In this document: piece by piece, positions 52,735-62,320 of the stretch
How the letters are laid out: every line of letters begins with the position of its first letter
Position numbering within the stretch: the stretch's first letter is position 1
DNA from: Clostridium ljungdahlii DSM 13528
Lineage (GTDB): Bacteria > Bacillota > Clostridia > Clostridiales > Clostridiaceae
Direction of reading: 5' to 3'
NCBI RefSeq assembly: GCF_000143685.1
Contig: NC_014328.1
Location: 3,162,001-3,226,000 of the forward strand
DNA: 64,000 nt
The notes under the pieces: model-generated
What the model was told of the DNA's origin: nothing
Seen by the model: the letters and a program-made list of their open reading frames with translations, nothing else
The model's database searches: none
Made by a program: the position numbers and the translations under genes

Positions 52735-53550
52735 CTATTTGTTGTACTCTATTTTAATTAATTCATCATATATTTCATTTATAGTTTCTATCGATATATT
52801 CTTTTTGTGCCAAATTTCTTCTGCTGCTACAGCCTGTGCTACAAGCATATATAGTCCATTTGCAATTTTAAGTCCCATTTCTTTACCCATCTTTAAAAAA
52901 AGTGTATACTCAGGATTATATATTAAATCTACAGCTGTATTAAATTTGGACAATATGTTTCTATTTATAGGACAATTATTTAAATTAGGGTACATACCAC
53001 AGGGAGTACAGTTCACTATTATATCTCCACTCTTTATTTCTCTGAGTTTTTCATAAGAAATAATTTCAAAATCACTTTGCTTAATTTTTTCAGGATGCCT
53101 GCTTACATAAGTAATATTTGAGGCACCTTCATCTAAGATGTATCTGACAACAGCTTTAGATGCTCCCCCTGTACCAAGTATCACTGCATTTTTATTTAAT
53201 ACATCTATGTGATTCTTTTTTAAAGTAAGACCAAAACCATAGTAATCTGTATTATATCCTTTTAAACTATTTTTCTTAAATTCTATAGTATTTATAGCAC
53301 CTATATTCTTTGCTTCTTCTGATATATCATCCATATAGTTCATAACGGCAATTTTATAAGGTATAGTTACATTTATTCCCTTGCATCCTAAAACTTTAAA
53401 AGCCTCCATACTTTTACCTAAGTTCTGAGGTTCTATTTCGAATAAATTATATTCTCCATTTATACCTAATTTCTCTAAAACCAATTTGTGTATTACAGCT
53501 GAATAACTGTGTGATAACTTTTCCCCTATAAGTCCCTGCAAGTTGCTCAT
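52735..53550 (-). CDS. aroE: Shikimate dehydrogenase, biosynthetic
   Basis: This 271-residue NADP-dependent enzyme reduces 3-dehydroshikimate. Substrate motifs are GEKLSHSYSAVIH and GINVTIPYKIAVM with the catalytic Lys, the NTD segment GYNTDYYGF, and the nucleotide loop ILGTGGASKAVV. The operon position between pheA and aroK makes it the anabolic copy, in contrast to the paralogue in the catabolic island. Confidence 0.94.
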   Translation of the reverse strand: MSNLQGLIGEKLSHSYSAVIHKLVLEKLGINGEYNLFEIEPQNLGKSMEAFKVLGCKGINVTIPYKIAVMNYMDDISEEAKNIGAINTIEFKKNSLKGYNTDYYGFGLTLKKNHIDVLNKNAVILGTGGASKAVVRYILDEGASNITYVSRHPEKIKQSDFEIISYEKLREIKSGDIIVNCTPCGMYPNLNNCPINRNILSKFNTAVDLIYNPEYTLFLKMGKEMGLKIANGLYMLVAQAVAAEEIWHKKNISIETINEIYDELIKIEYNK

Positions 53551-53577
53551 ATGAATCGCCTCCTTTTTATTTACTAT

Positions 53578-54714
53578 CTAAAAACAATCTCCTTTGTAAT
53601 TCCCCAAAAGTTTAAAATATGCGCTTTCTTCTTCTATACCATTTAAAGCATACCTAGTATCTTTATCCATAATATTTCCATTAAAATCAATGTAAAAGAA
53701 GTACTGCCAGGATTTATTTATTATAGGCCTTGACTCTATTTTAGTCATATTCAAGTTATTTTCATGGAAATACTTCAAAACATTATAAAGAGTTCCTGGT
53801 TCATGCGGCAGAGTAATCAATATACTTATCTTGTCACGTTGTTTATCACTTTCTATATTTTTTCCTATTATTATAAATCTAGTGTAATTATTGCTGTTAT
53901 AATTTATATTTTTTTCTATTATATCAAGTCCATAAAGTTTTGCTGCATTTTTACTTGCTATAGCAGCTTTACTCTTAACATTTTGCTCACTTATATATTT
54001 GGCACTTCTAGCTGTATTAAAATAGGGATTTAGCTTCCAATTCTTGTGTTTCTCCAGAAATTTACTACTTTGCATAAATGCTTGACTATGAGAATAAACT
54101 TCTTTTATATCGGAAATAGACGCTCCCTTTACTCCTAATAAATTGTGATTTACTTCAATACATTTTTCTCCAACTATGTAAAAGTCATATTCTCCTATAA
54201 GATCATAAACCTGTGGGATGCCACCTGTAGAGGAATTTTCAATAGGAAGAACGCCATACTTTATAGCCCCATTTTTTAGAGCTTCAAATACATCTTTAAA
54301 GCTTTCAAAGTTTAATGCTTCTGATTCATTTCCAAAATACTCTAACAGTGCTTCATGACTGAAAGATGCTGGTACTCCTTGAAATCCAATTTTAAATAAA
54401 TCACTATTTTGCCCTTTAGGCTTAATTTCACTACTTTTAGAAGATTGTTTGAATTCTCTTTTTTGTATGTTCCTGCTTATTTCCATAACATTCTTCAAAA
54501 AGATTTTAGTTTCATCTTTTATAGACTTATCTTTAAGATTTTTTAAGTTAACCTTTATTACCTCTTCTTCTCTTGATTTATCAAGTATATCCATAGAATT
54601 TTCCATTTTATATTCTGCTACTTTGCGAGATACTTTTGCCCTCTTTTCAAAAAGTTCAATCATTTCTTTATCTATTTTATTTATCTCATCTCTTAAATAC
54701 TCCAAATCTTCCAA
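53578..54714 (-). CDS. pheA: Bifunctional chorismate mutase / prephenate dehydratase
   Basis: This 378-residue enzyme leads to phenylpyruvate. An AroQ-type chorismate mutase occupies residues 1-80 (LRDEINKIDKEMIELFEKRA). Prephenate dehydratase follows (GFQGVPASFSHEALLEYFG, LPIENSSTGGI, NNYTRFIII with the TRF motif). A C-terminal ACT domain has the Phe-binding ESRP motif (KIESRPIINKSW). The start is TTG after TGGAGGTG. Feedback inhibition by Phe is expected from the ACT domain. It is in the middle of the aro operon. Confidence 0.95.
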   Translation of the reverse strand: MEDLEYLRDEINKIDKEMIELFEKRAKVSRKVAEYKMENSMDILDKSREEEVIKVNLKNLKDKSIKDETKIFLKNVMEISRNIQKREFKQSSKSSEIKPKGQNSDLFKIGFQGVPASFSHEALLEYFGNESEALNFESFKDVFEALKNGAIKYGVLPIENSSTGGIPQVYDLIGEYDFYIVGEKCIEVNHNLLGVKGASISDIKEVYSHSQAFMQSSKFLEKHKNWKLNPYFNTARSAKYISEQNVKSKAAIASKNAAKLYGLDIIEKNINYNSNNYTRFIIIGKNIESDKQRDKISILITLPHEPGTLYNVLKYFHENNLNMTKIESRPIINKSWQYFFYIDFNGNIMDKDTRYALNGIEEESAYFKLLGNYKGDCF

Positions 54715-54735
54715 AATATCACCTCCATAAGTAAT

Positions 54736-55818
54736 TTAATCTTCCATTAAATTGAGTAGTGAAAGTGCTGCAGCTGCTTCTATTACTGGTACCGCCCTAG
54801 GTACAATGCAGGGATCATGTCTTCCTTTTATCTCTAAAAGTGCATCTTTCCTTTTTTCAATATCTACAGTTTTTTGAGCTTTTGATATAGATGGAGTAGG
54901 TTTTATACAAGTTCTAAATATAAGAGGCATTCCATCTGTAATTCCTCCTAAAATTCCTCCATTATTATTAGTGTAAGTTTTTATAACATTATTGTCTGAT
55001 ATAAAATATTCATCATTTGCTTCAGAGCCCTTCATTTTTGATATATCAAAACCTTCTCCAAATTCTACCCCTTTTACTGCGGGTATAGAAAATAAAAGCC
55101 CCGAGATAGTACTTTCTACGGACTCAAAGAAAGGATCTCCTATACCTGGTGGCAAATTTATAACTCCAGTTTCTACAATTCCTCCTAAAGAGTCTCCTTC
55201 TTCTTTTAGCTTTAAAATATACTGCTGCATTTTTTCGCCACAGTTTTCATCTAAAACTGGAAATTTACTTTCAGAAAGTTTTTCTAAACTACTTTTTTCT
55301 ATAGAAGTGAATTTAAAGGATTTTGGGTCTTCAATTGTACCTATACTCTTTATATGACTACCTATAAATATGCCTTTTTCTTCTAATATTTTTCTGCATA
55401 AAGCCCCTGCAAAAACTATAGGTGCCGTAAGTCTACCTGAAAAGTGTCCACCGCCCCTATAATCATTAAATCCTCTATACTTTATTTTTCCCGTAAAATC
55501 AGCATGGCCGGGTCTTAAAAGCGAAGCTGTTTTTTCATAGTCTTTAGAATGAGTATTGCTGTTTTGTATAACTGCACAAAGAGGAGTTCCCGTTGCTCTT
55601 CCATTAAAATATCCGCTTAAAATTTCAAATTCATCCTGCTCTTTTCTAGGAGTGGAAAGTTTACTAAAGCCTGGTGCTCTCCTTTTCATCTGCTTTCTTA
55701 TGTATTCTAAATCAATTTCAGTTCCAGCTTTTAGTCCATCTATTACAATGCCTATGGCTTTTCCGTGAGATTCTCCAAAAATTGATAACTTTATTTTATT
55801 CCCCCACATTCCACTCAT
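54736..55818 (-). CDS. aroC: Chorismate synthase
   Basis: This 360-residue FMN-dependent enzyme converts EPSP to chorismate. It shows [39 protein letters not shown] and a C-terminal region with [13 protein letters not shown]. The ATG lies after GGGAGGTAATATAG and overlaps the end of aroA by 23 bases, suggesting coupling. No obvious deviation from the family. Confidence 0.96.
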   Translation of the reverse strand: MSGMWGNKIKLSIFGESHGKAIGIVIDGLKAGTEIDLEYIRKQMKRRAPGFSKLSTPRKEQDEFEILSGYFNGRATGTPLCAVIQNSNTHSKDYEKTASLLRPGHADFTGKIKYRGFNDYRGGGHFSGRLTAPIVFAGALCRKILEEKGIFIGSHIKSIGTIEDPKSFKFTSIEKSSLEKLSESKFPVLDENCGEKMQQYILKLKEEGDSLGGIVETGVINLPPGIGDPFFESVESTISGLLFSIPAVKGVEFGEGFDISKMKGSEANDEYFISDNNVIKTYTNNNGGILGGITDGMPLIFRTCIKPTPSISKAQKTVDIEKRKDALLEIKGRHDPCIVPRAVPVIEAAAALSLLNLMED

Positions 55819-57076
55819 CTATATTACCTCCCAATCGTCTAAAATCTTGCCAAAAACCAGGATATGATTTTTTAACATATTCAGCTTCTTTCATTATCAT
55901 AGGATTTACACATTTTGAAGATACAACAGCCAGTGCCATTGCTATTCTGTGATCTCTCCAACTTGTAACTTTTCCTCCCTTGAGCCTTTCCTTACCATTT
56001 ATAATAAGTCCATCTTCTCTTTCTTTTACATCTGCTCCAATTTTATTTAATTCTGTAGATATAGCCTTGAGTCTATCTGATTCTTTAATTCTAAGTCTAG
56101 CTGCATTTGTAATTTCGGTGGTACCACTGCTTACAGATGCCAGTGCCGCAAGTACTGGTACTAAGTCAGGACACTGGGATGCATCTATGTACGTTCCATG
56201 AGTTTCAGAAGGATTAACTTTTAAAGTATCACCTTTTTCTTCAATTTCAACTCCCATATCTTTTAATATCCGTATTACAGCCTTATCTCCCTGTAGAGAA
56301 TTCATATTGAGACTAGAGCATATAATTCCATCTCCAAGCGCTCCTGCAGTCATCCAAAAAGCTGCCTGAGAAAAGTCTCCTTCTATACTACAGTTATTTT
56401 TTTTATAAGTCTGCTTTCCATTAATTAGAAATTCCCTATAGTCTTTTTTATCCACATAGACTCCAAACCTTTCCAGCATATCCAGTGTAATATCTACATA
56501 AGATTTAGATTCAAGTTCTGTGGTAACTACTATTTTTGAATCCCCATCTAAAAGAGGCAGCGCAAACAAAAGACCGCTTATAAATTGAGAACTTATATTT
56601 CCCTTTACTCTATATTCCCCAGGCTTTAACTTTCCATTTATAGTTAAAGGTAATTTACCTTGGAAATTTCTATAAAAAATTTTTTGCTTATCAAATATAT
56701 CATAGTAAACATCTAAAGGTCTTTCTATTAATTTATCTTCTCCCGTAAAAGTTACTTTTTCTCCTAAAGTAGCAGCTATAGGTATTAAAAATCTAATAGT
56801 AGAACCAGATTTAAAGCAGTGTATATTTGAATTTTTCATTCTAATAACAGAATTTCCTGTTACATTTAAAGTATGTTTATCTCTTTTAATATCTACTCCC
56901 AAAGCTTCCAAAGCACTACAAGTAGCTTCTATATCTTCTGAAAAATCTACATTTTTTATATTGCTTTCCCCTTGGGCTAAGGCAGAACATATGAGTGCCC
57001 TATGACATACACTTTTAGAAGGAGGAACTTGTATTTGCCCTTTAAGTTTAGTAGGCTTTATAGATACATATTTCAT
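55796..57076 (-). CDS. aroA: 3-phosphoshikimate 1-carboxyvinyltransferase (EPSP synthase)
   Basis: This protein of 426 residues forms EPSP from shikimate 3-phosphate and PEP. Visible motifs are [30 protein letters not shown] and the late [13 protein letters not shown] start at the ATG eight bases after AAAAGGAG, six codons inside the longest frame. The SGSTIR segment replaces the more common GNAGTAMR of class I enzymes, suggesting the class II type. It follows aroB directly. Confidence 0.94.
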   Translation of the reverse strand: MKYVSIKPTKLKGQIQVPPSKSVCHRALICSALAQGESNIKNVDFSEDIEATCSALEALGVDIKRDKHTLNVTGNSVIRMKNSNIHCFKSGSTIRFLIPIAATLGEKVTFTGEDKLIERPLDVYYDIFDKQKIFYRNFQGKLPLTINGKLKPGEYRVKGNISSQFISGLLFALPLLDGDSKIVVTTELESKSYVDITLDMLERFGVYVDKKDYREFLINGKQTYKKNNCSIEGDFSQAAFWMTAGALGDGIICSSLNMNSLQGDKAVIRILKDMGVEIEEKGDTLKVNPSETHGTYIDASQCPDLVPVLAALASVSSGTTEITNAARLRIKESDRLKAISTELNKIGADVKEREDGLIINGKERLKGGKVTSWRDHRIAMALAVVSSKCVNPMIMKEAEYVKKSYPGFWQDFRRLGGNIDEWNVGE

Positions 57077-57094
57077 AAACTGCTCCTTTTCCAT

Positions 57095-58195
57095 TTATTT
57101 GATTAGATTTTCAGGAAATAAAAAATTAGCTGCTTCAGACAATTTAGTATTTCTTATTTTGCTCTTTCCTGCTTCTTCAACCATTATTAAATTAATTTCA
57201 TTTTTATCTGAAGATTTTTTATCTAGTGCTATGGTGTCTACTAAAACATTTTTATCCACACCCTGTATATAAACCGGAAGCCCATACTTTTTTAAAATAT
57301 TTACCATATAAGAATAAGTACCCTCTTTAGTAATAGAAAGCTCTTCCGTTCTTCCTGTTATATATGCCATACCAATGGAAACTGCTTCTCCATGACTATA
57401 TTTACTGTAATTATAATATCTTTCAACGGCATGCCCCAACGTGTGTCCAAAATTCAGTAGCATCCTATTCCCTAAATCTTTTTCGTCTTCTTCTACCAAT
57501 TGCTTTTTTATGCTGCAGCATTTATATATTATATTTTCTATATTGTTCAAAGCCTCTTCTTTGCTTTTATAGGAATTTAGATCTTCTAAAATAGTTTTAT
57601 CTTTTATAAAACCATACTTTATAACTTCAGCCATTCCATCACTAAAAAATCTATCACTTAAAGTTTTAAGCACCTCTGGATCTATAAATACAGCATCCGG
57701 GTGATAAAAATTCCCCACTAGATTTTTTCCCCAAGGAAGGTCCACAGCTACCTTCCCACCTATACTGCTGTCTACTTGTGCCAAAAGTGATGTTGGTATT
57801 TGAACATAACTTATCCCTCTCAAATAAGTAGCTGCTGCAAAGCCTGATAAATCTCCAACTACCCCTCCTCCAAGAGAAACTATTACATCCTTTCTCTTTA
57901 TCTTCAATTCACACAAATTTTCATATATTTTCTTTAGCATATCCAAACTTTTGCTTTTTTCTCCCGGTTCTATAGATATGACATTTACTTTAAATCCATT
58001 ATCCAAAAAAGATTGCTTCAATTCTTTCATATATAATCGTTCAACATTTTTATCCGTAATTACAACTAAAGTTCTCCCCTCATAAACTTGCCGTAATTTT
58101 TTTCCTATGGAAGTTAAAATTCCTCTTTCCATATAAATTTTATATTGTTTCTTTTTAAGATTTATATTTATAGAAATTGTATTCATCAAAATCAC
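57095..58195 (-). CDS. aroB: 3-dehydroquinate synthase
   Basis: This 366-residue NAD- and metal-dependent enzyme converts DAHP to 3-dehydroquinate. It shows VSLGGGVVGDLSGFAAATYL, IPTSLLAQVDSSIGGKVAV, DGMAEVIKYG and LNFGHTLGHAVERYYN. GTG is a likely start (AAGGATA upstream), with an ATG three codons later as an alternative. The product needs a dehydroquinase that this operon does not supply. Confidence 0.95.
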   Translation of the reverse strand: MILMNTISININLKKKQYKIYMERGILTSIGKKLRQVYEGRTLVVITDKNVERLYMKELKQSFLDNGFKVNVISIEPGEKSKSLDMLKKIYENLCELKIKRKDVIVSLGGGVVGDLSGFAAATYLRGISYVQIPTSLLAQVDSSIGGKVAVDLPWGKNLVGNFYHPDAVFIDPEVLKTLSDRFFSDGMAEVIKYGFIKDKTILEDLNSYKSKEEALNNIENIIYKCCSIKKQLVEEDEKDLGNRMLLNFGHTLGHAVERYYNYSKYSHGEAVSIGMAYITGRTEELSITKEGTYSYMVNILKKYGLPVYIQGVDKNVLVDTIALDKKSSDKNEINLIMVEEAGKSKIRNTKLSEAANFLFPENLIK

Positions 58196-58200
58196 TATCC

Positions 58201-59067
58201 TTATCCTTTAACTAATTCTTTTCTACTTGAGGATGCTTTTTCAAAAATATTTTTTATGGAATCTACATCTTTAGATATTATAGCTTTTTTTAATAAATTA
58301 ATACTTTCTTCAAACTTTTCTATTTCTTCCACTAATATATCCGAATTCATAGTAAATAGTTCAGTCCATAGTGAAGTGTTAATTTGGGCTACTCTAGTTG
58401 CATCTCTAAAGCTTCCACCTGTAAACGACTTTATGTTTTCTTCATTCTGATCCTGTGAATTCATAAGAGATACAGCTATAACATGAGGAAGTTGACTTGT
58501 AAAAGTAATTACTCTATCGTGCCTTTCGGGACTTATACAAGTTACATTGCTGCATCCTATTTTTCTAGCCATTTTACCTATTAAATTAATACCTCTAGAA
58601 GTATTTTTAGCTGTAGGTGTTATTATATAATTTGCATCTTTAAAAATATCTTTAGAAGCTCCTGCAATACCTTTAAATTCATTTCCTGCCATAGGATGTC
58701 CTGGTACAAACTCCAAGCGCTCTGGCAAGAATGAATTTATTTCACTCACCACACACTGTTTTATACCTGATGTATCCGTTATAATAGCCCCACTTTTTAA
58801 ATATTTAAAATTGTCCTTTACAAATTTAACTGTATCCTTAGGATAAAGAGCAATTATTATAAGATCAATTTCCTTTAAGAAACTTCCTCCTCTCTCGTAG
58901 CCTCTATCTATAATCTCCATATTTAAAGCACTTTCAAGTGTATTTTTATCATTGTCTATTCCAATAACCTGTTCAGTGTTTAGTGGCCTTAGGGCCATGG
59001 CATAAGAACCGCCAATAAGCCCCATTCCCACAATTGCTACCTTAAGTTTAAAATCAGAATCATCCAA
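58201..59067 (-). CDS. tyrA: Prephenate dehydrogenase
   Basis: This 288-residue NAD(P)-binding enzyme makes 4-hydroxyphenylpyruvate. The Rossmann loop AIVGMGLIGGSYAMAL, the segment DTSGIKQCVVSEI, the catalytic His region VPGHPMAGNEFKG and FTSQLPHVIAVSL are all seen. There is no ACT domain. TTG, eight bases after AGGGGG, is the most plausible start. The gene lies second in the aro operon. Confidence 0.93.
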   Translation of the reverse strand: MDDSDFKLKVAIVGMGLIGGSYAMALRPLNTEQVIGIDNDKNTLESALNMEIIDRGYERGGSFLKEIDLIIIALYPKDTVKFVKDNFKYLKSGAIITDTSGIKQCVVSEINSFLPERLEFVPGHPMAGNEFKGIAGASKDIFKDANYIITPTAKNTSRGINLIGKMARKIGCSNVTCISPERHDRVITFTSQLPHVIAVSLMNSQDQNEENIKSFTGGSFRDATRVAQINTSLWTELFTMNSDILVEEIEKFEESINLLKKAIISKDVDSIKNIFEKASSSRKELVKG

Positions 59068-59093
59068 TCCATATTCCCCCTGTCCTAGAATTT

Positions 59094-60128
59094 TTACACA
59101 TTTACAGTATCATATGCTTTATGAATTGTTTTTCCTGGAATTTTGCTTATATCGTTCATAAGCTGTTCGAATACTTTTGGTTTTATGGATTGCTGTCCAT
59201 CACATTTTGCATTAGCAGGATCATTGTGTACTTCTATCATAAGTCCGTCAGCCCCTACTGCCACTGCTGCCTTAGCTAATGGCTCTACCATCCACCAAAG
59301 TCCTGCAGCATGACTTGGATCCACTATTACTGGAAGATGACTTAATCTTTTTATGGCAGGAATAGCACTTAAGTCTAAAGTATTTCTTGTATAAGTTTCA
59401 AAAGTCCTTATTCCTCTCTCACAAAGTATTACATTTTCATTTCCTTCAGACATTATATATTCTGCGGACATCAAAAGCTCCTGAATAGTAGCAGAAAGTC
59501 CTCTTTTTAAAAGAATTGGCTTATTTGTTTTACCTAGCTGTTTTAAAAGCTCGAAGTTTTGCATATTTCTTGCTCCTACCTGTATTACATCCACATCCTC
59601 TACAAATTTGTCTATCATATCCGCAGACATAATTTCAGTTACTATAGGAAGCCCTGTTTCCTGCCTTGCTATTTTTAAAAGGTCTAATCCTCTAGTTCTG
59701 AGACCTTGAAAGCTGTAAGGCGATGTTCTTGGCTTAAATGCCCCACCTCTTAAAAATTTAGCACCACTTTTTTTTACATCTTGTGCAATTTTTACAATTT
59801 GCTCTTCACTTTCAACAGAACACGGTCCTGCTATAACAGCCAGCTCATCCCCACCTATAGAAGCATTTTTTACTTTTATTACAGTGTCATCCGGATGAAA
59901 TAACCTATTGGACAATTTGTAAGGCTGCTGTACCTTCTCAACATTTTCCACAAATTCATTAGCTCTTATTTTATCTGCATCCACTTTTGTAGTATCTCCA
60001 ACAAGTCCTAATATAGAACATTCTTTTCCATTTATTACATTCACTGTTACGTCATTCTCACTTTCAATTTTTTGTTTAAGCATGTTTATCTCTTCCTGTG
60101 TGGTTTGTGGTCTCATAATAACTATCAA
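59094..60128 (-). CDS. aroF: DAHP synthase, AroF/AroA type with N-terminal ferredoxin-like domain
   Basis: This 344-residue first enzyme condenses PEP and erythrose 4-phosphate. An N-terminal domain of about 80 residues (MIVIMRPQTTQEEINMLKQK) is the ferredoxin-like regulatory unit found in Thermotoga-type enzymes. The barrel has AVIAGPCSVESEEQI, FLRGGAFKPRTSPYSFQG and VDPSHAAGLWW. TTG is the start, eight bases after AGGAGGT. It is the first operon gene, behind the putative attenuator. Allosteric control by an aromatic amino acid is likely for this domain layout. Confidence 0.94.
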   Translation of the reverse strand: MIVIMRPQTTQEEINMLKQKIESENDVTVNVINGKECSILGLVGDTTKVDADKIRANEFVENVEKVQQPYKLSNRLFHPDDTVIKVKNASIGGDELAVIAGPCSVESEEQIVKIAQDVKKSGAKFLRGGAFKPRTSPYSFQGLRTRGLDLLKIARQETGLPIVTEIMSADMIDKFVEDVDVIQVGARNMQNFELLKQLGKTNKPILLKRGLSATIQELLMSAEYIMSEGNENVILCERGIRTFETYTRNTLDLSAIPAIKRLSHLPVIVDPSHAAGLWWMVEPLAKAAVAVGADGLMIEVHNDPANAKCDGQQSIKPKVFEQLMNDISKIPGKTIHKAYDTVNV

Positions 60129-60212
60129 TTTCTAGTACCTCCTAAAATTTTATATCTTAACTTCTATGCTAGCTCTAGAAGTTATTTACCTTGAAATTTT
60201 AATTAATAATAT

Positions 60213-60243
60213 AAAAAAGGCAGGGCTCCTAATGAGCTCTGCC
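60213..60243 (-). terminator. Terminator between leader ORF and aroF (candidate attenuator)
   Basis: On the minus strand GGCAGAGCTC and GAGCCCTGCC arms enclose ATTAG, followed by six T. It is about 85 bases before the aroF start, with no strong promoter between, so aro operon transcripts from the upstream promoter must read through it. Confidence 0.75.
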
Positions 60244-60284
60244 TAAATTAATCAAATACATTTTGTGTACGTAAAATTATTCAA

Positions 60285-60443
60285 TCATGTATCTACAATT
60301 ATATTACTCATTAGAAAAGGATTCAATTTTTTTGAGAAGCAAAAGTAACTAGCGCTAAAATAAAAATAGCCCCAGCTAAAAGTAAAGTTAAAATAATATT
60401 TTTCACTTATTGCTTCTATTTCCTTTCTAATGATGTTTTTCAT
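60285..60443 (-). CDS. Aromatic-rich 52-codon leader ORF upstream of aroF
   Basis: The ATG follows GGAGGGG at seven bases. The peptide is MKNIIRKEIEAISEK, then YYFNFTFSWGYFYFSAS, then YFCF and a polar tail. Thirteen of the 21 residues from position 16 to 36 are Tyr, Phe or Trp. It lies between a strong promoter and a terminator, upstream of the aromatic operon, as expected for a leader peptide of ribosome-mediated attenuation. A caveat: a shorter GTG frame inside it (60323-60406) encodes a 27-residue membrane-helix-like peptide (KNIILTLLLAGAIFILALVT), which would produce Phe/Tyr codons in this frame by chance. That GTG has only a distant ribosome site. Confidence 0.55.
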   Translation of the reverse strand: MKNIIRKEIEAISEKYYFNFTFSWGYFYFSASYFCFSKKLNPFLMSNIIVDT

Positions 60444-60511
60444 TAAATTTCCCCTCCATTGCAAATAATGCCACTAATTTTATAAATTAATTCTTAATCT
60501 ATTTGTTCTCA

Positions 60512-60539
60512 ATTATAGCATGTTTATTCCTTATGTCAA
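60512..60539 (-). promoter_or_regulatory. Strong sigma-A promoter for leader and aro operon
   Basis: Consensus TTGACA and TATAAT are 16 bases apart on the minus strand. The start point would be about 60 bases before the leader ORF. Confidence 0.8.
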
Positions 60540-60737
60540 CAGTAAGTTTCCAATTTTATTTATTTTTATCGTATAAAATATGAAAACTTTGCTAAAACTA
60601 ATGGAAAATTATTTTAAACCATAGTATAATTAAATTAAACATTTTTTTAATATTATTAAAAATAATTATATTATATAAAATTTATGTGAATTTAAAATGT
60701 TATTTTTAAATATACTATAATTTCAGGAGGAAAGAGC

Positions 60738-62012
60738 ATGAACACGTCTAAAAAACTGATCTTTGCTTTTTTTATGTCAGCATCTCTTATGAATAGTAAG
60801 GGCTTGGTAAGTACTGTATATGCTGCTGATGTACCAAATATGAGCAGTAGTGCTTATACTGCTGTTGGAAATATATTTGCAAAATCAGGATACACCGGGC
60901 AATGTACCTGGTTTACTTATGGAAGAGTACTTGAAAAATTAGGAATTGCACTGCCATCACAATTTTACGGTAATGCAGTAGACTGGTGGTATGCAAATGC
61001 CAGTTCAAACGTATACCCTTATGGCTCAGAACCTAAAGCAAATTCCATAGTTGTATGGGGTGGCGGTCCACATGGATATGGACACGTTGGCTTTGTGGAA
61101 GAAGTAAGTGGAGATACTGTATATTTTAACGAAGGAAACTTCAATATAAGAGGAAATTATGACGGAAGTGAAAAAACGCTTTCAAAAGAGGCTATAAAAA
61201 ATAGAGGAAATTTGTACCTTAAAGGATACATATATGTAGGCGATGGCAGAAAGTCTATTCCAGCTAGCAATCCTTCGCCTAGCAATAACAGTAGTTCAAA
61301 TTCAGCCCCTGTTACTAATATTTCCAAAACAGGAATTGTTAACATTTCAAATAGCAGTTCCACATTGAATGTAAGGAATGGGGCAGCTACGTCCTTTGGC
61401 GTTATAGGAGGATTAAAGAAAGGACAATCCGTTGCTATAGTAGGATCAGTTGGAAGTTGGTATAAAATTAAATATAATTCTTCTTACGGATATGTGAGCT
61501 CTTCTTTTATAAGTGCAAGCTCACAAGCTAGTCCTAGTAGTCAGCCTTCTTCTAATTCGGAAGCACAATATTTATCTCCAGCTTCTGCGAAATCAGGTTA
61601 TGTTAAGCTTAGTGACAGTTCATCATCTTTAAACTTAAGAACATCTCCAGGAGGTTCTGTAATAGGATCGCTTGCTAATGGTACTGCTGTAAATATATTA
61701 GGAACTAGTGGAAGTTGGTATAAAGTAACTGCAAACGGAAAGTCAGGATATGTTTCTTCTAGCTATATAAGTAATTCACAGTCCATAGTAGCAACTGCTG
61801 CAAGCGTTCAGTCTACAACTTTGAAAACTGGTACTGTAACATTAAGTAATAAGTCTTCAGTATTAAACTTACGAAGTAACCCTTGGACTGGTCGTATTGT
61901 ATCCACTCTATCTTCTGGAACCAAAGTAACCATAACAGGCACAGATGGGCGTTGGTATAAAGTAACTGTTGGTTCCTTAACAGGATATGTTCATTCAGAT
62001 TACATCAAGTGA
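60738..62012 (+). CDS. Secreted CHAP-domain peptidoglycan hydrolase with three SH3b domains
   Basis: In this 424-residue protein a signal peptide ends near ...TVYAADVP (about residue 30). The CHAP amidase/endopeptidase domain (about 45-150) has catalytic Cys in GQCTWFTYGR, His in GHVGFVEEV and a following VYFNEGNF. Three bacterial SH3 domains (about 197-258, 287-345, 362-424) each end in a GYVSSSFIS/GYVHSDYIK type segment and bind the wall. Ser/Asn-rich linkers join them. AGGAGG precedes the ATG. Repeat copy F starts at its stop codon. Confidence 0.92.
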   Translation: MNTSKKLIFAFFMSASLMNSKGLVSTVYAADVPNMSSSAYTAVGNIFAKSGYTGQCTWFTYGRVLEKLGIALPSQFYGNAVDWWYANASSNVYPYGSEPKANSIVVWGGGPHGYGHVGFVEEVSGDTVYFNEGNFNIRGNYDGSEKTLSKEAIKNRGNLYLKGYIYVGDGRKSIPASNPSPSNNSSSNSAPVTNISKTGIVNISNSSSTLNVRNGAATSFGVIGGLKKGQSVAIVGSVGSWYKIKYNSSYGYVSSSFISASSQASPSSQPSSNSEAQYLSPASAKSGYVKLSDSSSSLNLRTSPGGSVIGSLANGTAVNILGTSGSWYKVTANGKSGYVSSSYISNSQSIVATAASVQSTTLKTGTVTLSNKSSVLNLRSNPWTGRIVSTLSSGTKVTITGTDGRWYKVTVGSLTGYVHSDYIK

Positions 62013-62257
62013 TTCTTAGGTTCAGGTGGAGTTTTCTTATAAGGAATACCTTTTCTGCATCTGAACCTTATTAACAGTATTCTTAGTGTCTTTAGCACTT
62101 TAGAATACGTTATCCTTTAGGGGAAGAACTTATCCAGGCGCGTAGCAGTGCTTATCCCCCACTTTGAAGAAAAGCAGATATCCCAAATCTTTGATTTGGT
62201 GATAGTCGCTTTCACAGAGTGCGATGGGGGTGTTAGCAATGGTAGCGATCGGATAAA
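62007..62257 (+). repeat. Modular multi-hairpin intergenic repeat, copy F (fullest copy)
   Basis: It contains all modules in order: GGTTCAGGTGGAG/GCATCTGAACC stem, GTATTCTTAGTG/CACTTTAGAATAC stem, then the TTATCC/GGATAA outer stem whose loop carries the CCAAATC/GATTTGG cassette. It begins at the stop codon of the CHAP gene (AAGTGATTCTTAGG) in sense orientation, so it would be in that gene's 3' UTR. Confidence 0.88.
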
Positions 62258-62308
62258 ATAAAAAAATAATATTGTGTAGAACTATCTACACAATATTATT
62301 TTTTTATT
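62257..62308. terminator. Bidirectional terminator between CHAP and receiver genes
   Basis: A 24-bp perfect stem beginning AATAAAAAAATAATATTG has a four-base loop and a T-run in the arm. It directly follows repeat copy F, between convergent genes. Confidence 0.8.
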
Positions 62309-62320
62309 GCCAGAAAAACA

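Noticed and set aside
60129..60300. Search for a T-box or other tRNA-sensing leader before aroF
   Set aside because: No GGTGGTACCGCG-type T-box sequence is present; only the terminator and a small ACTTCTA/TAGAAGT hairpin are seen.
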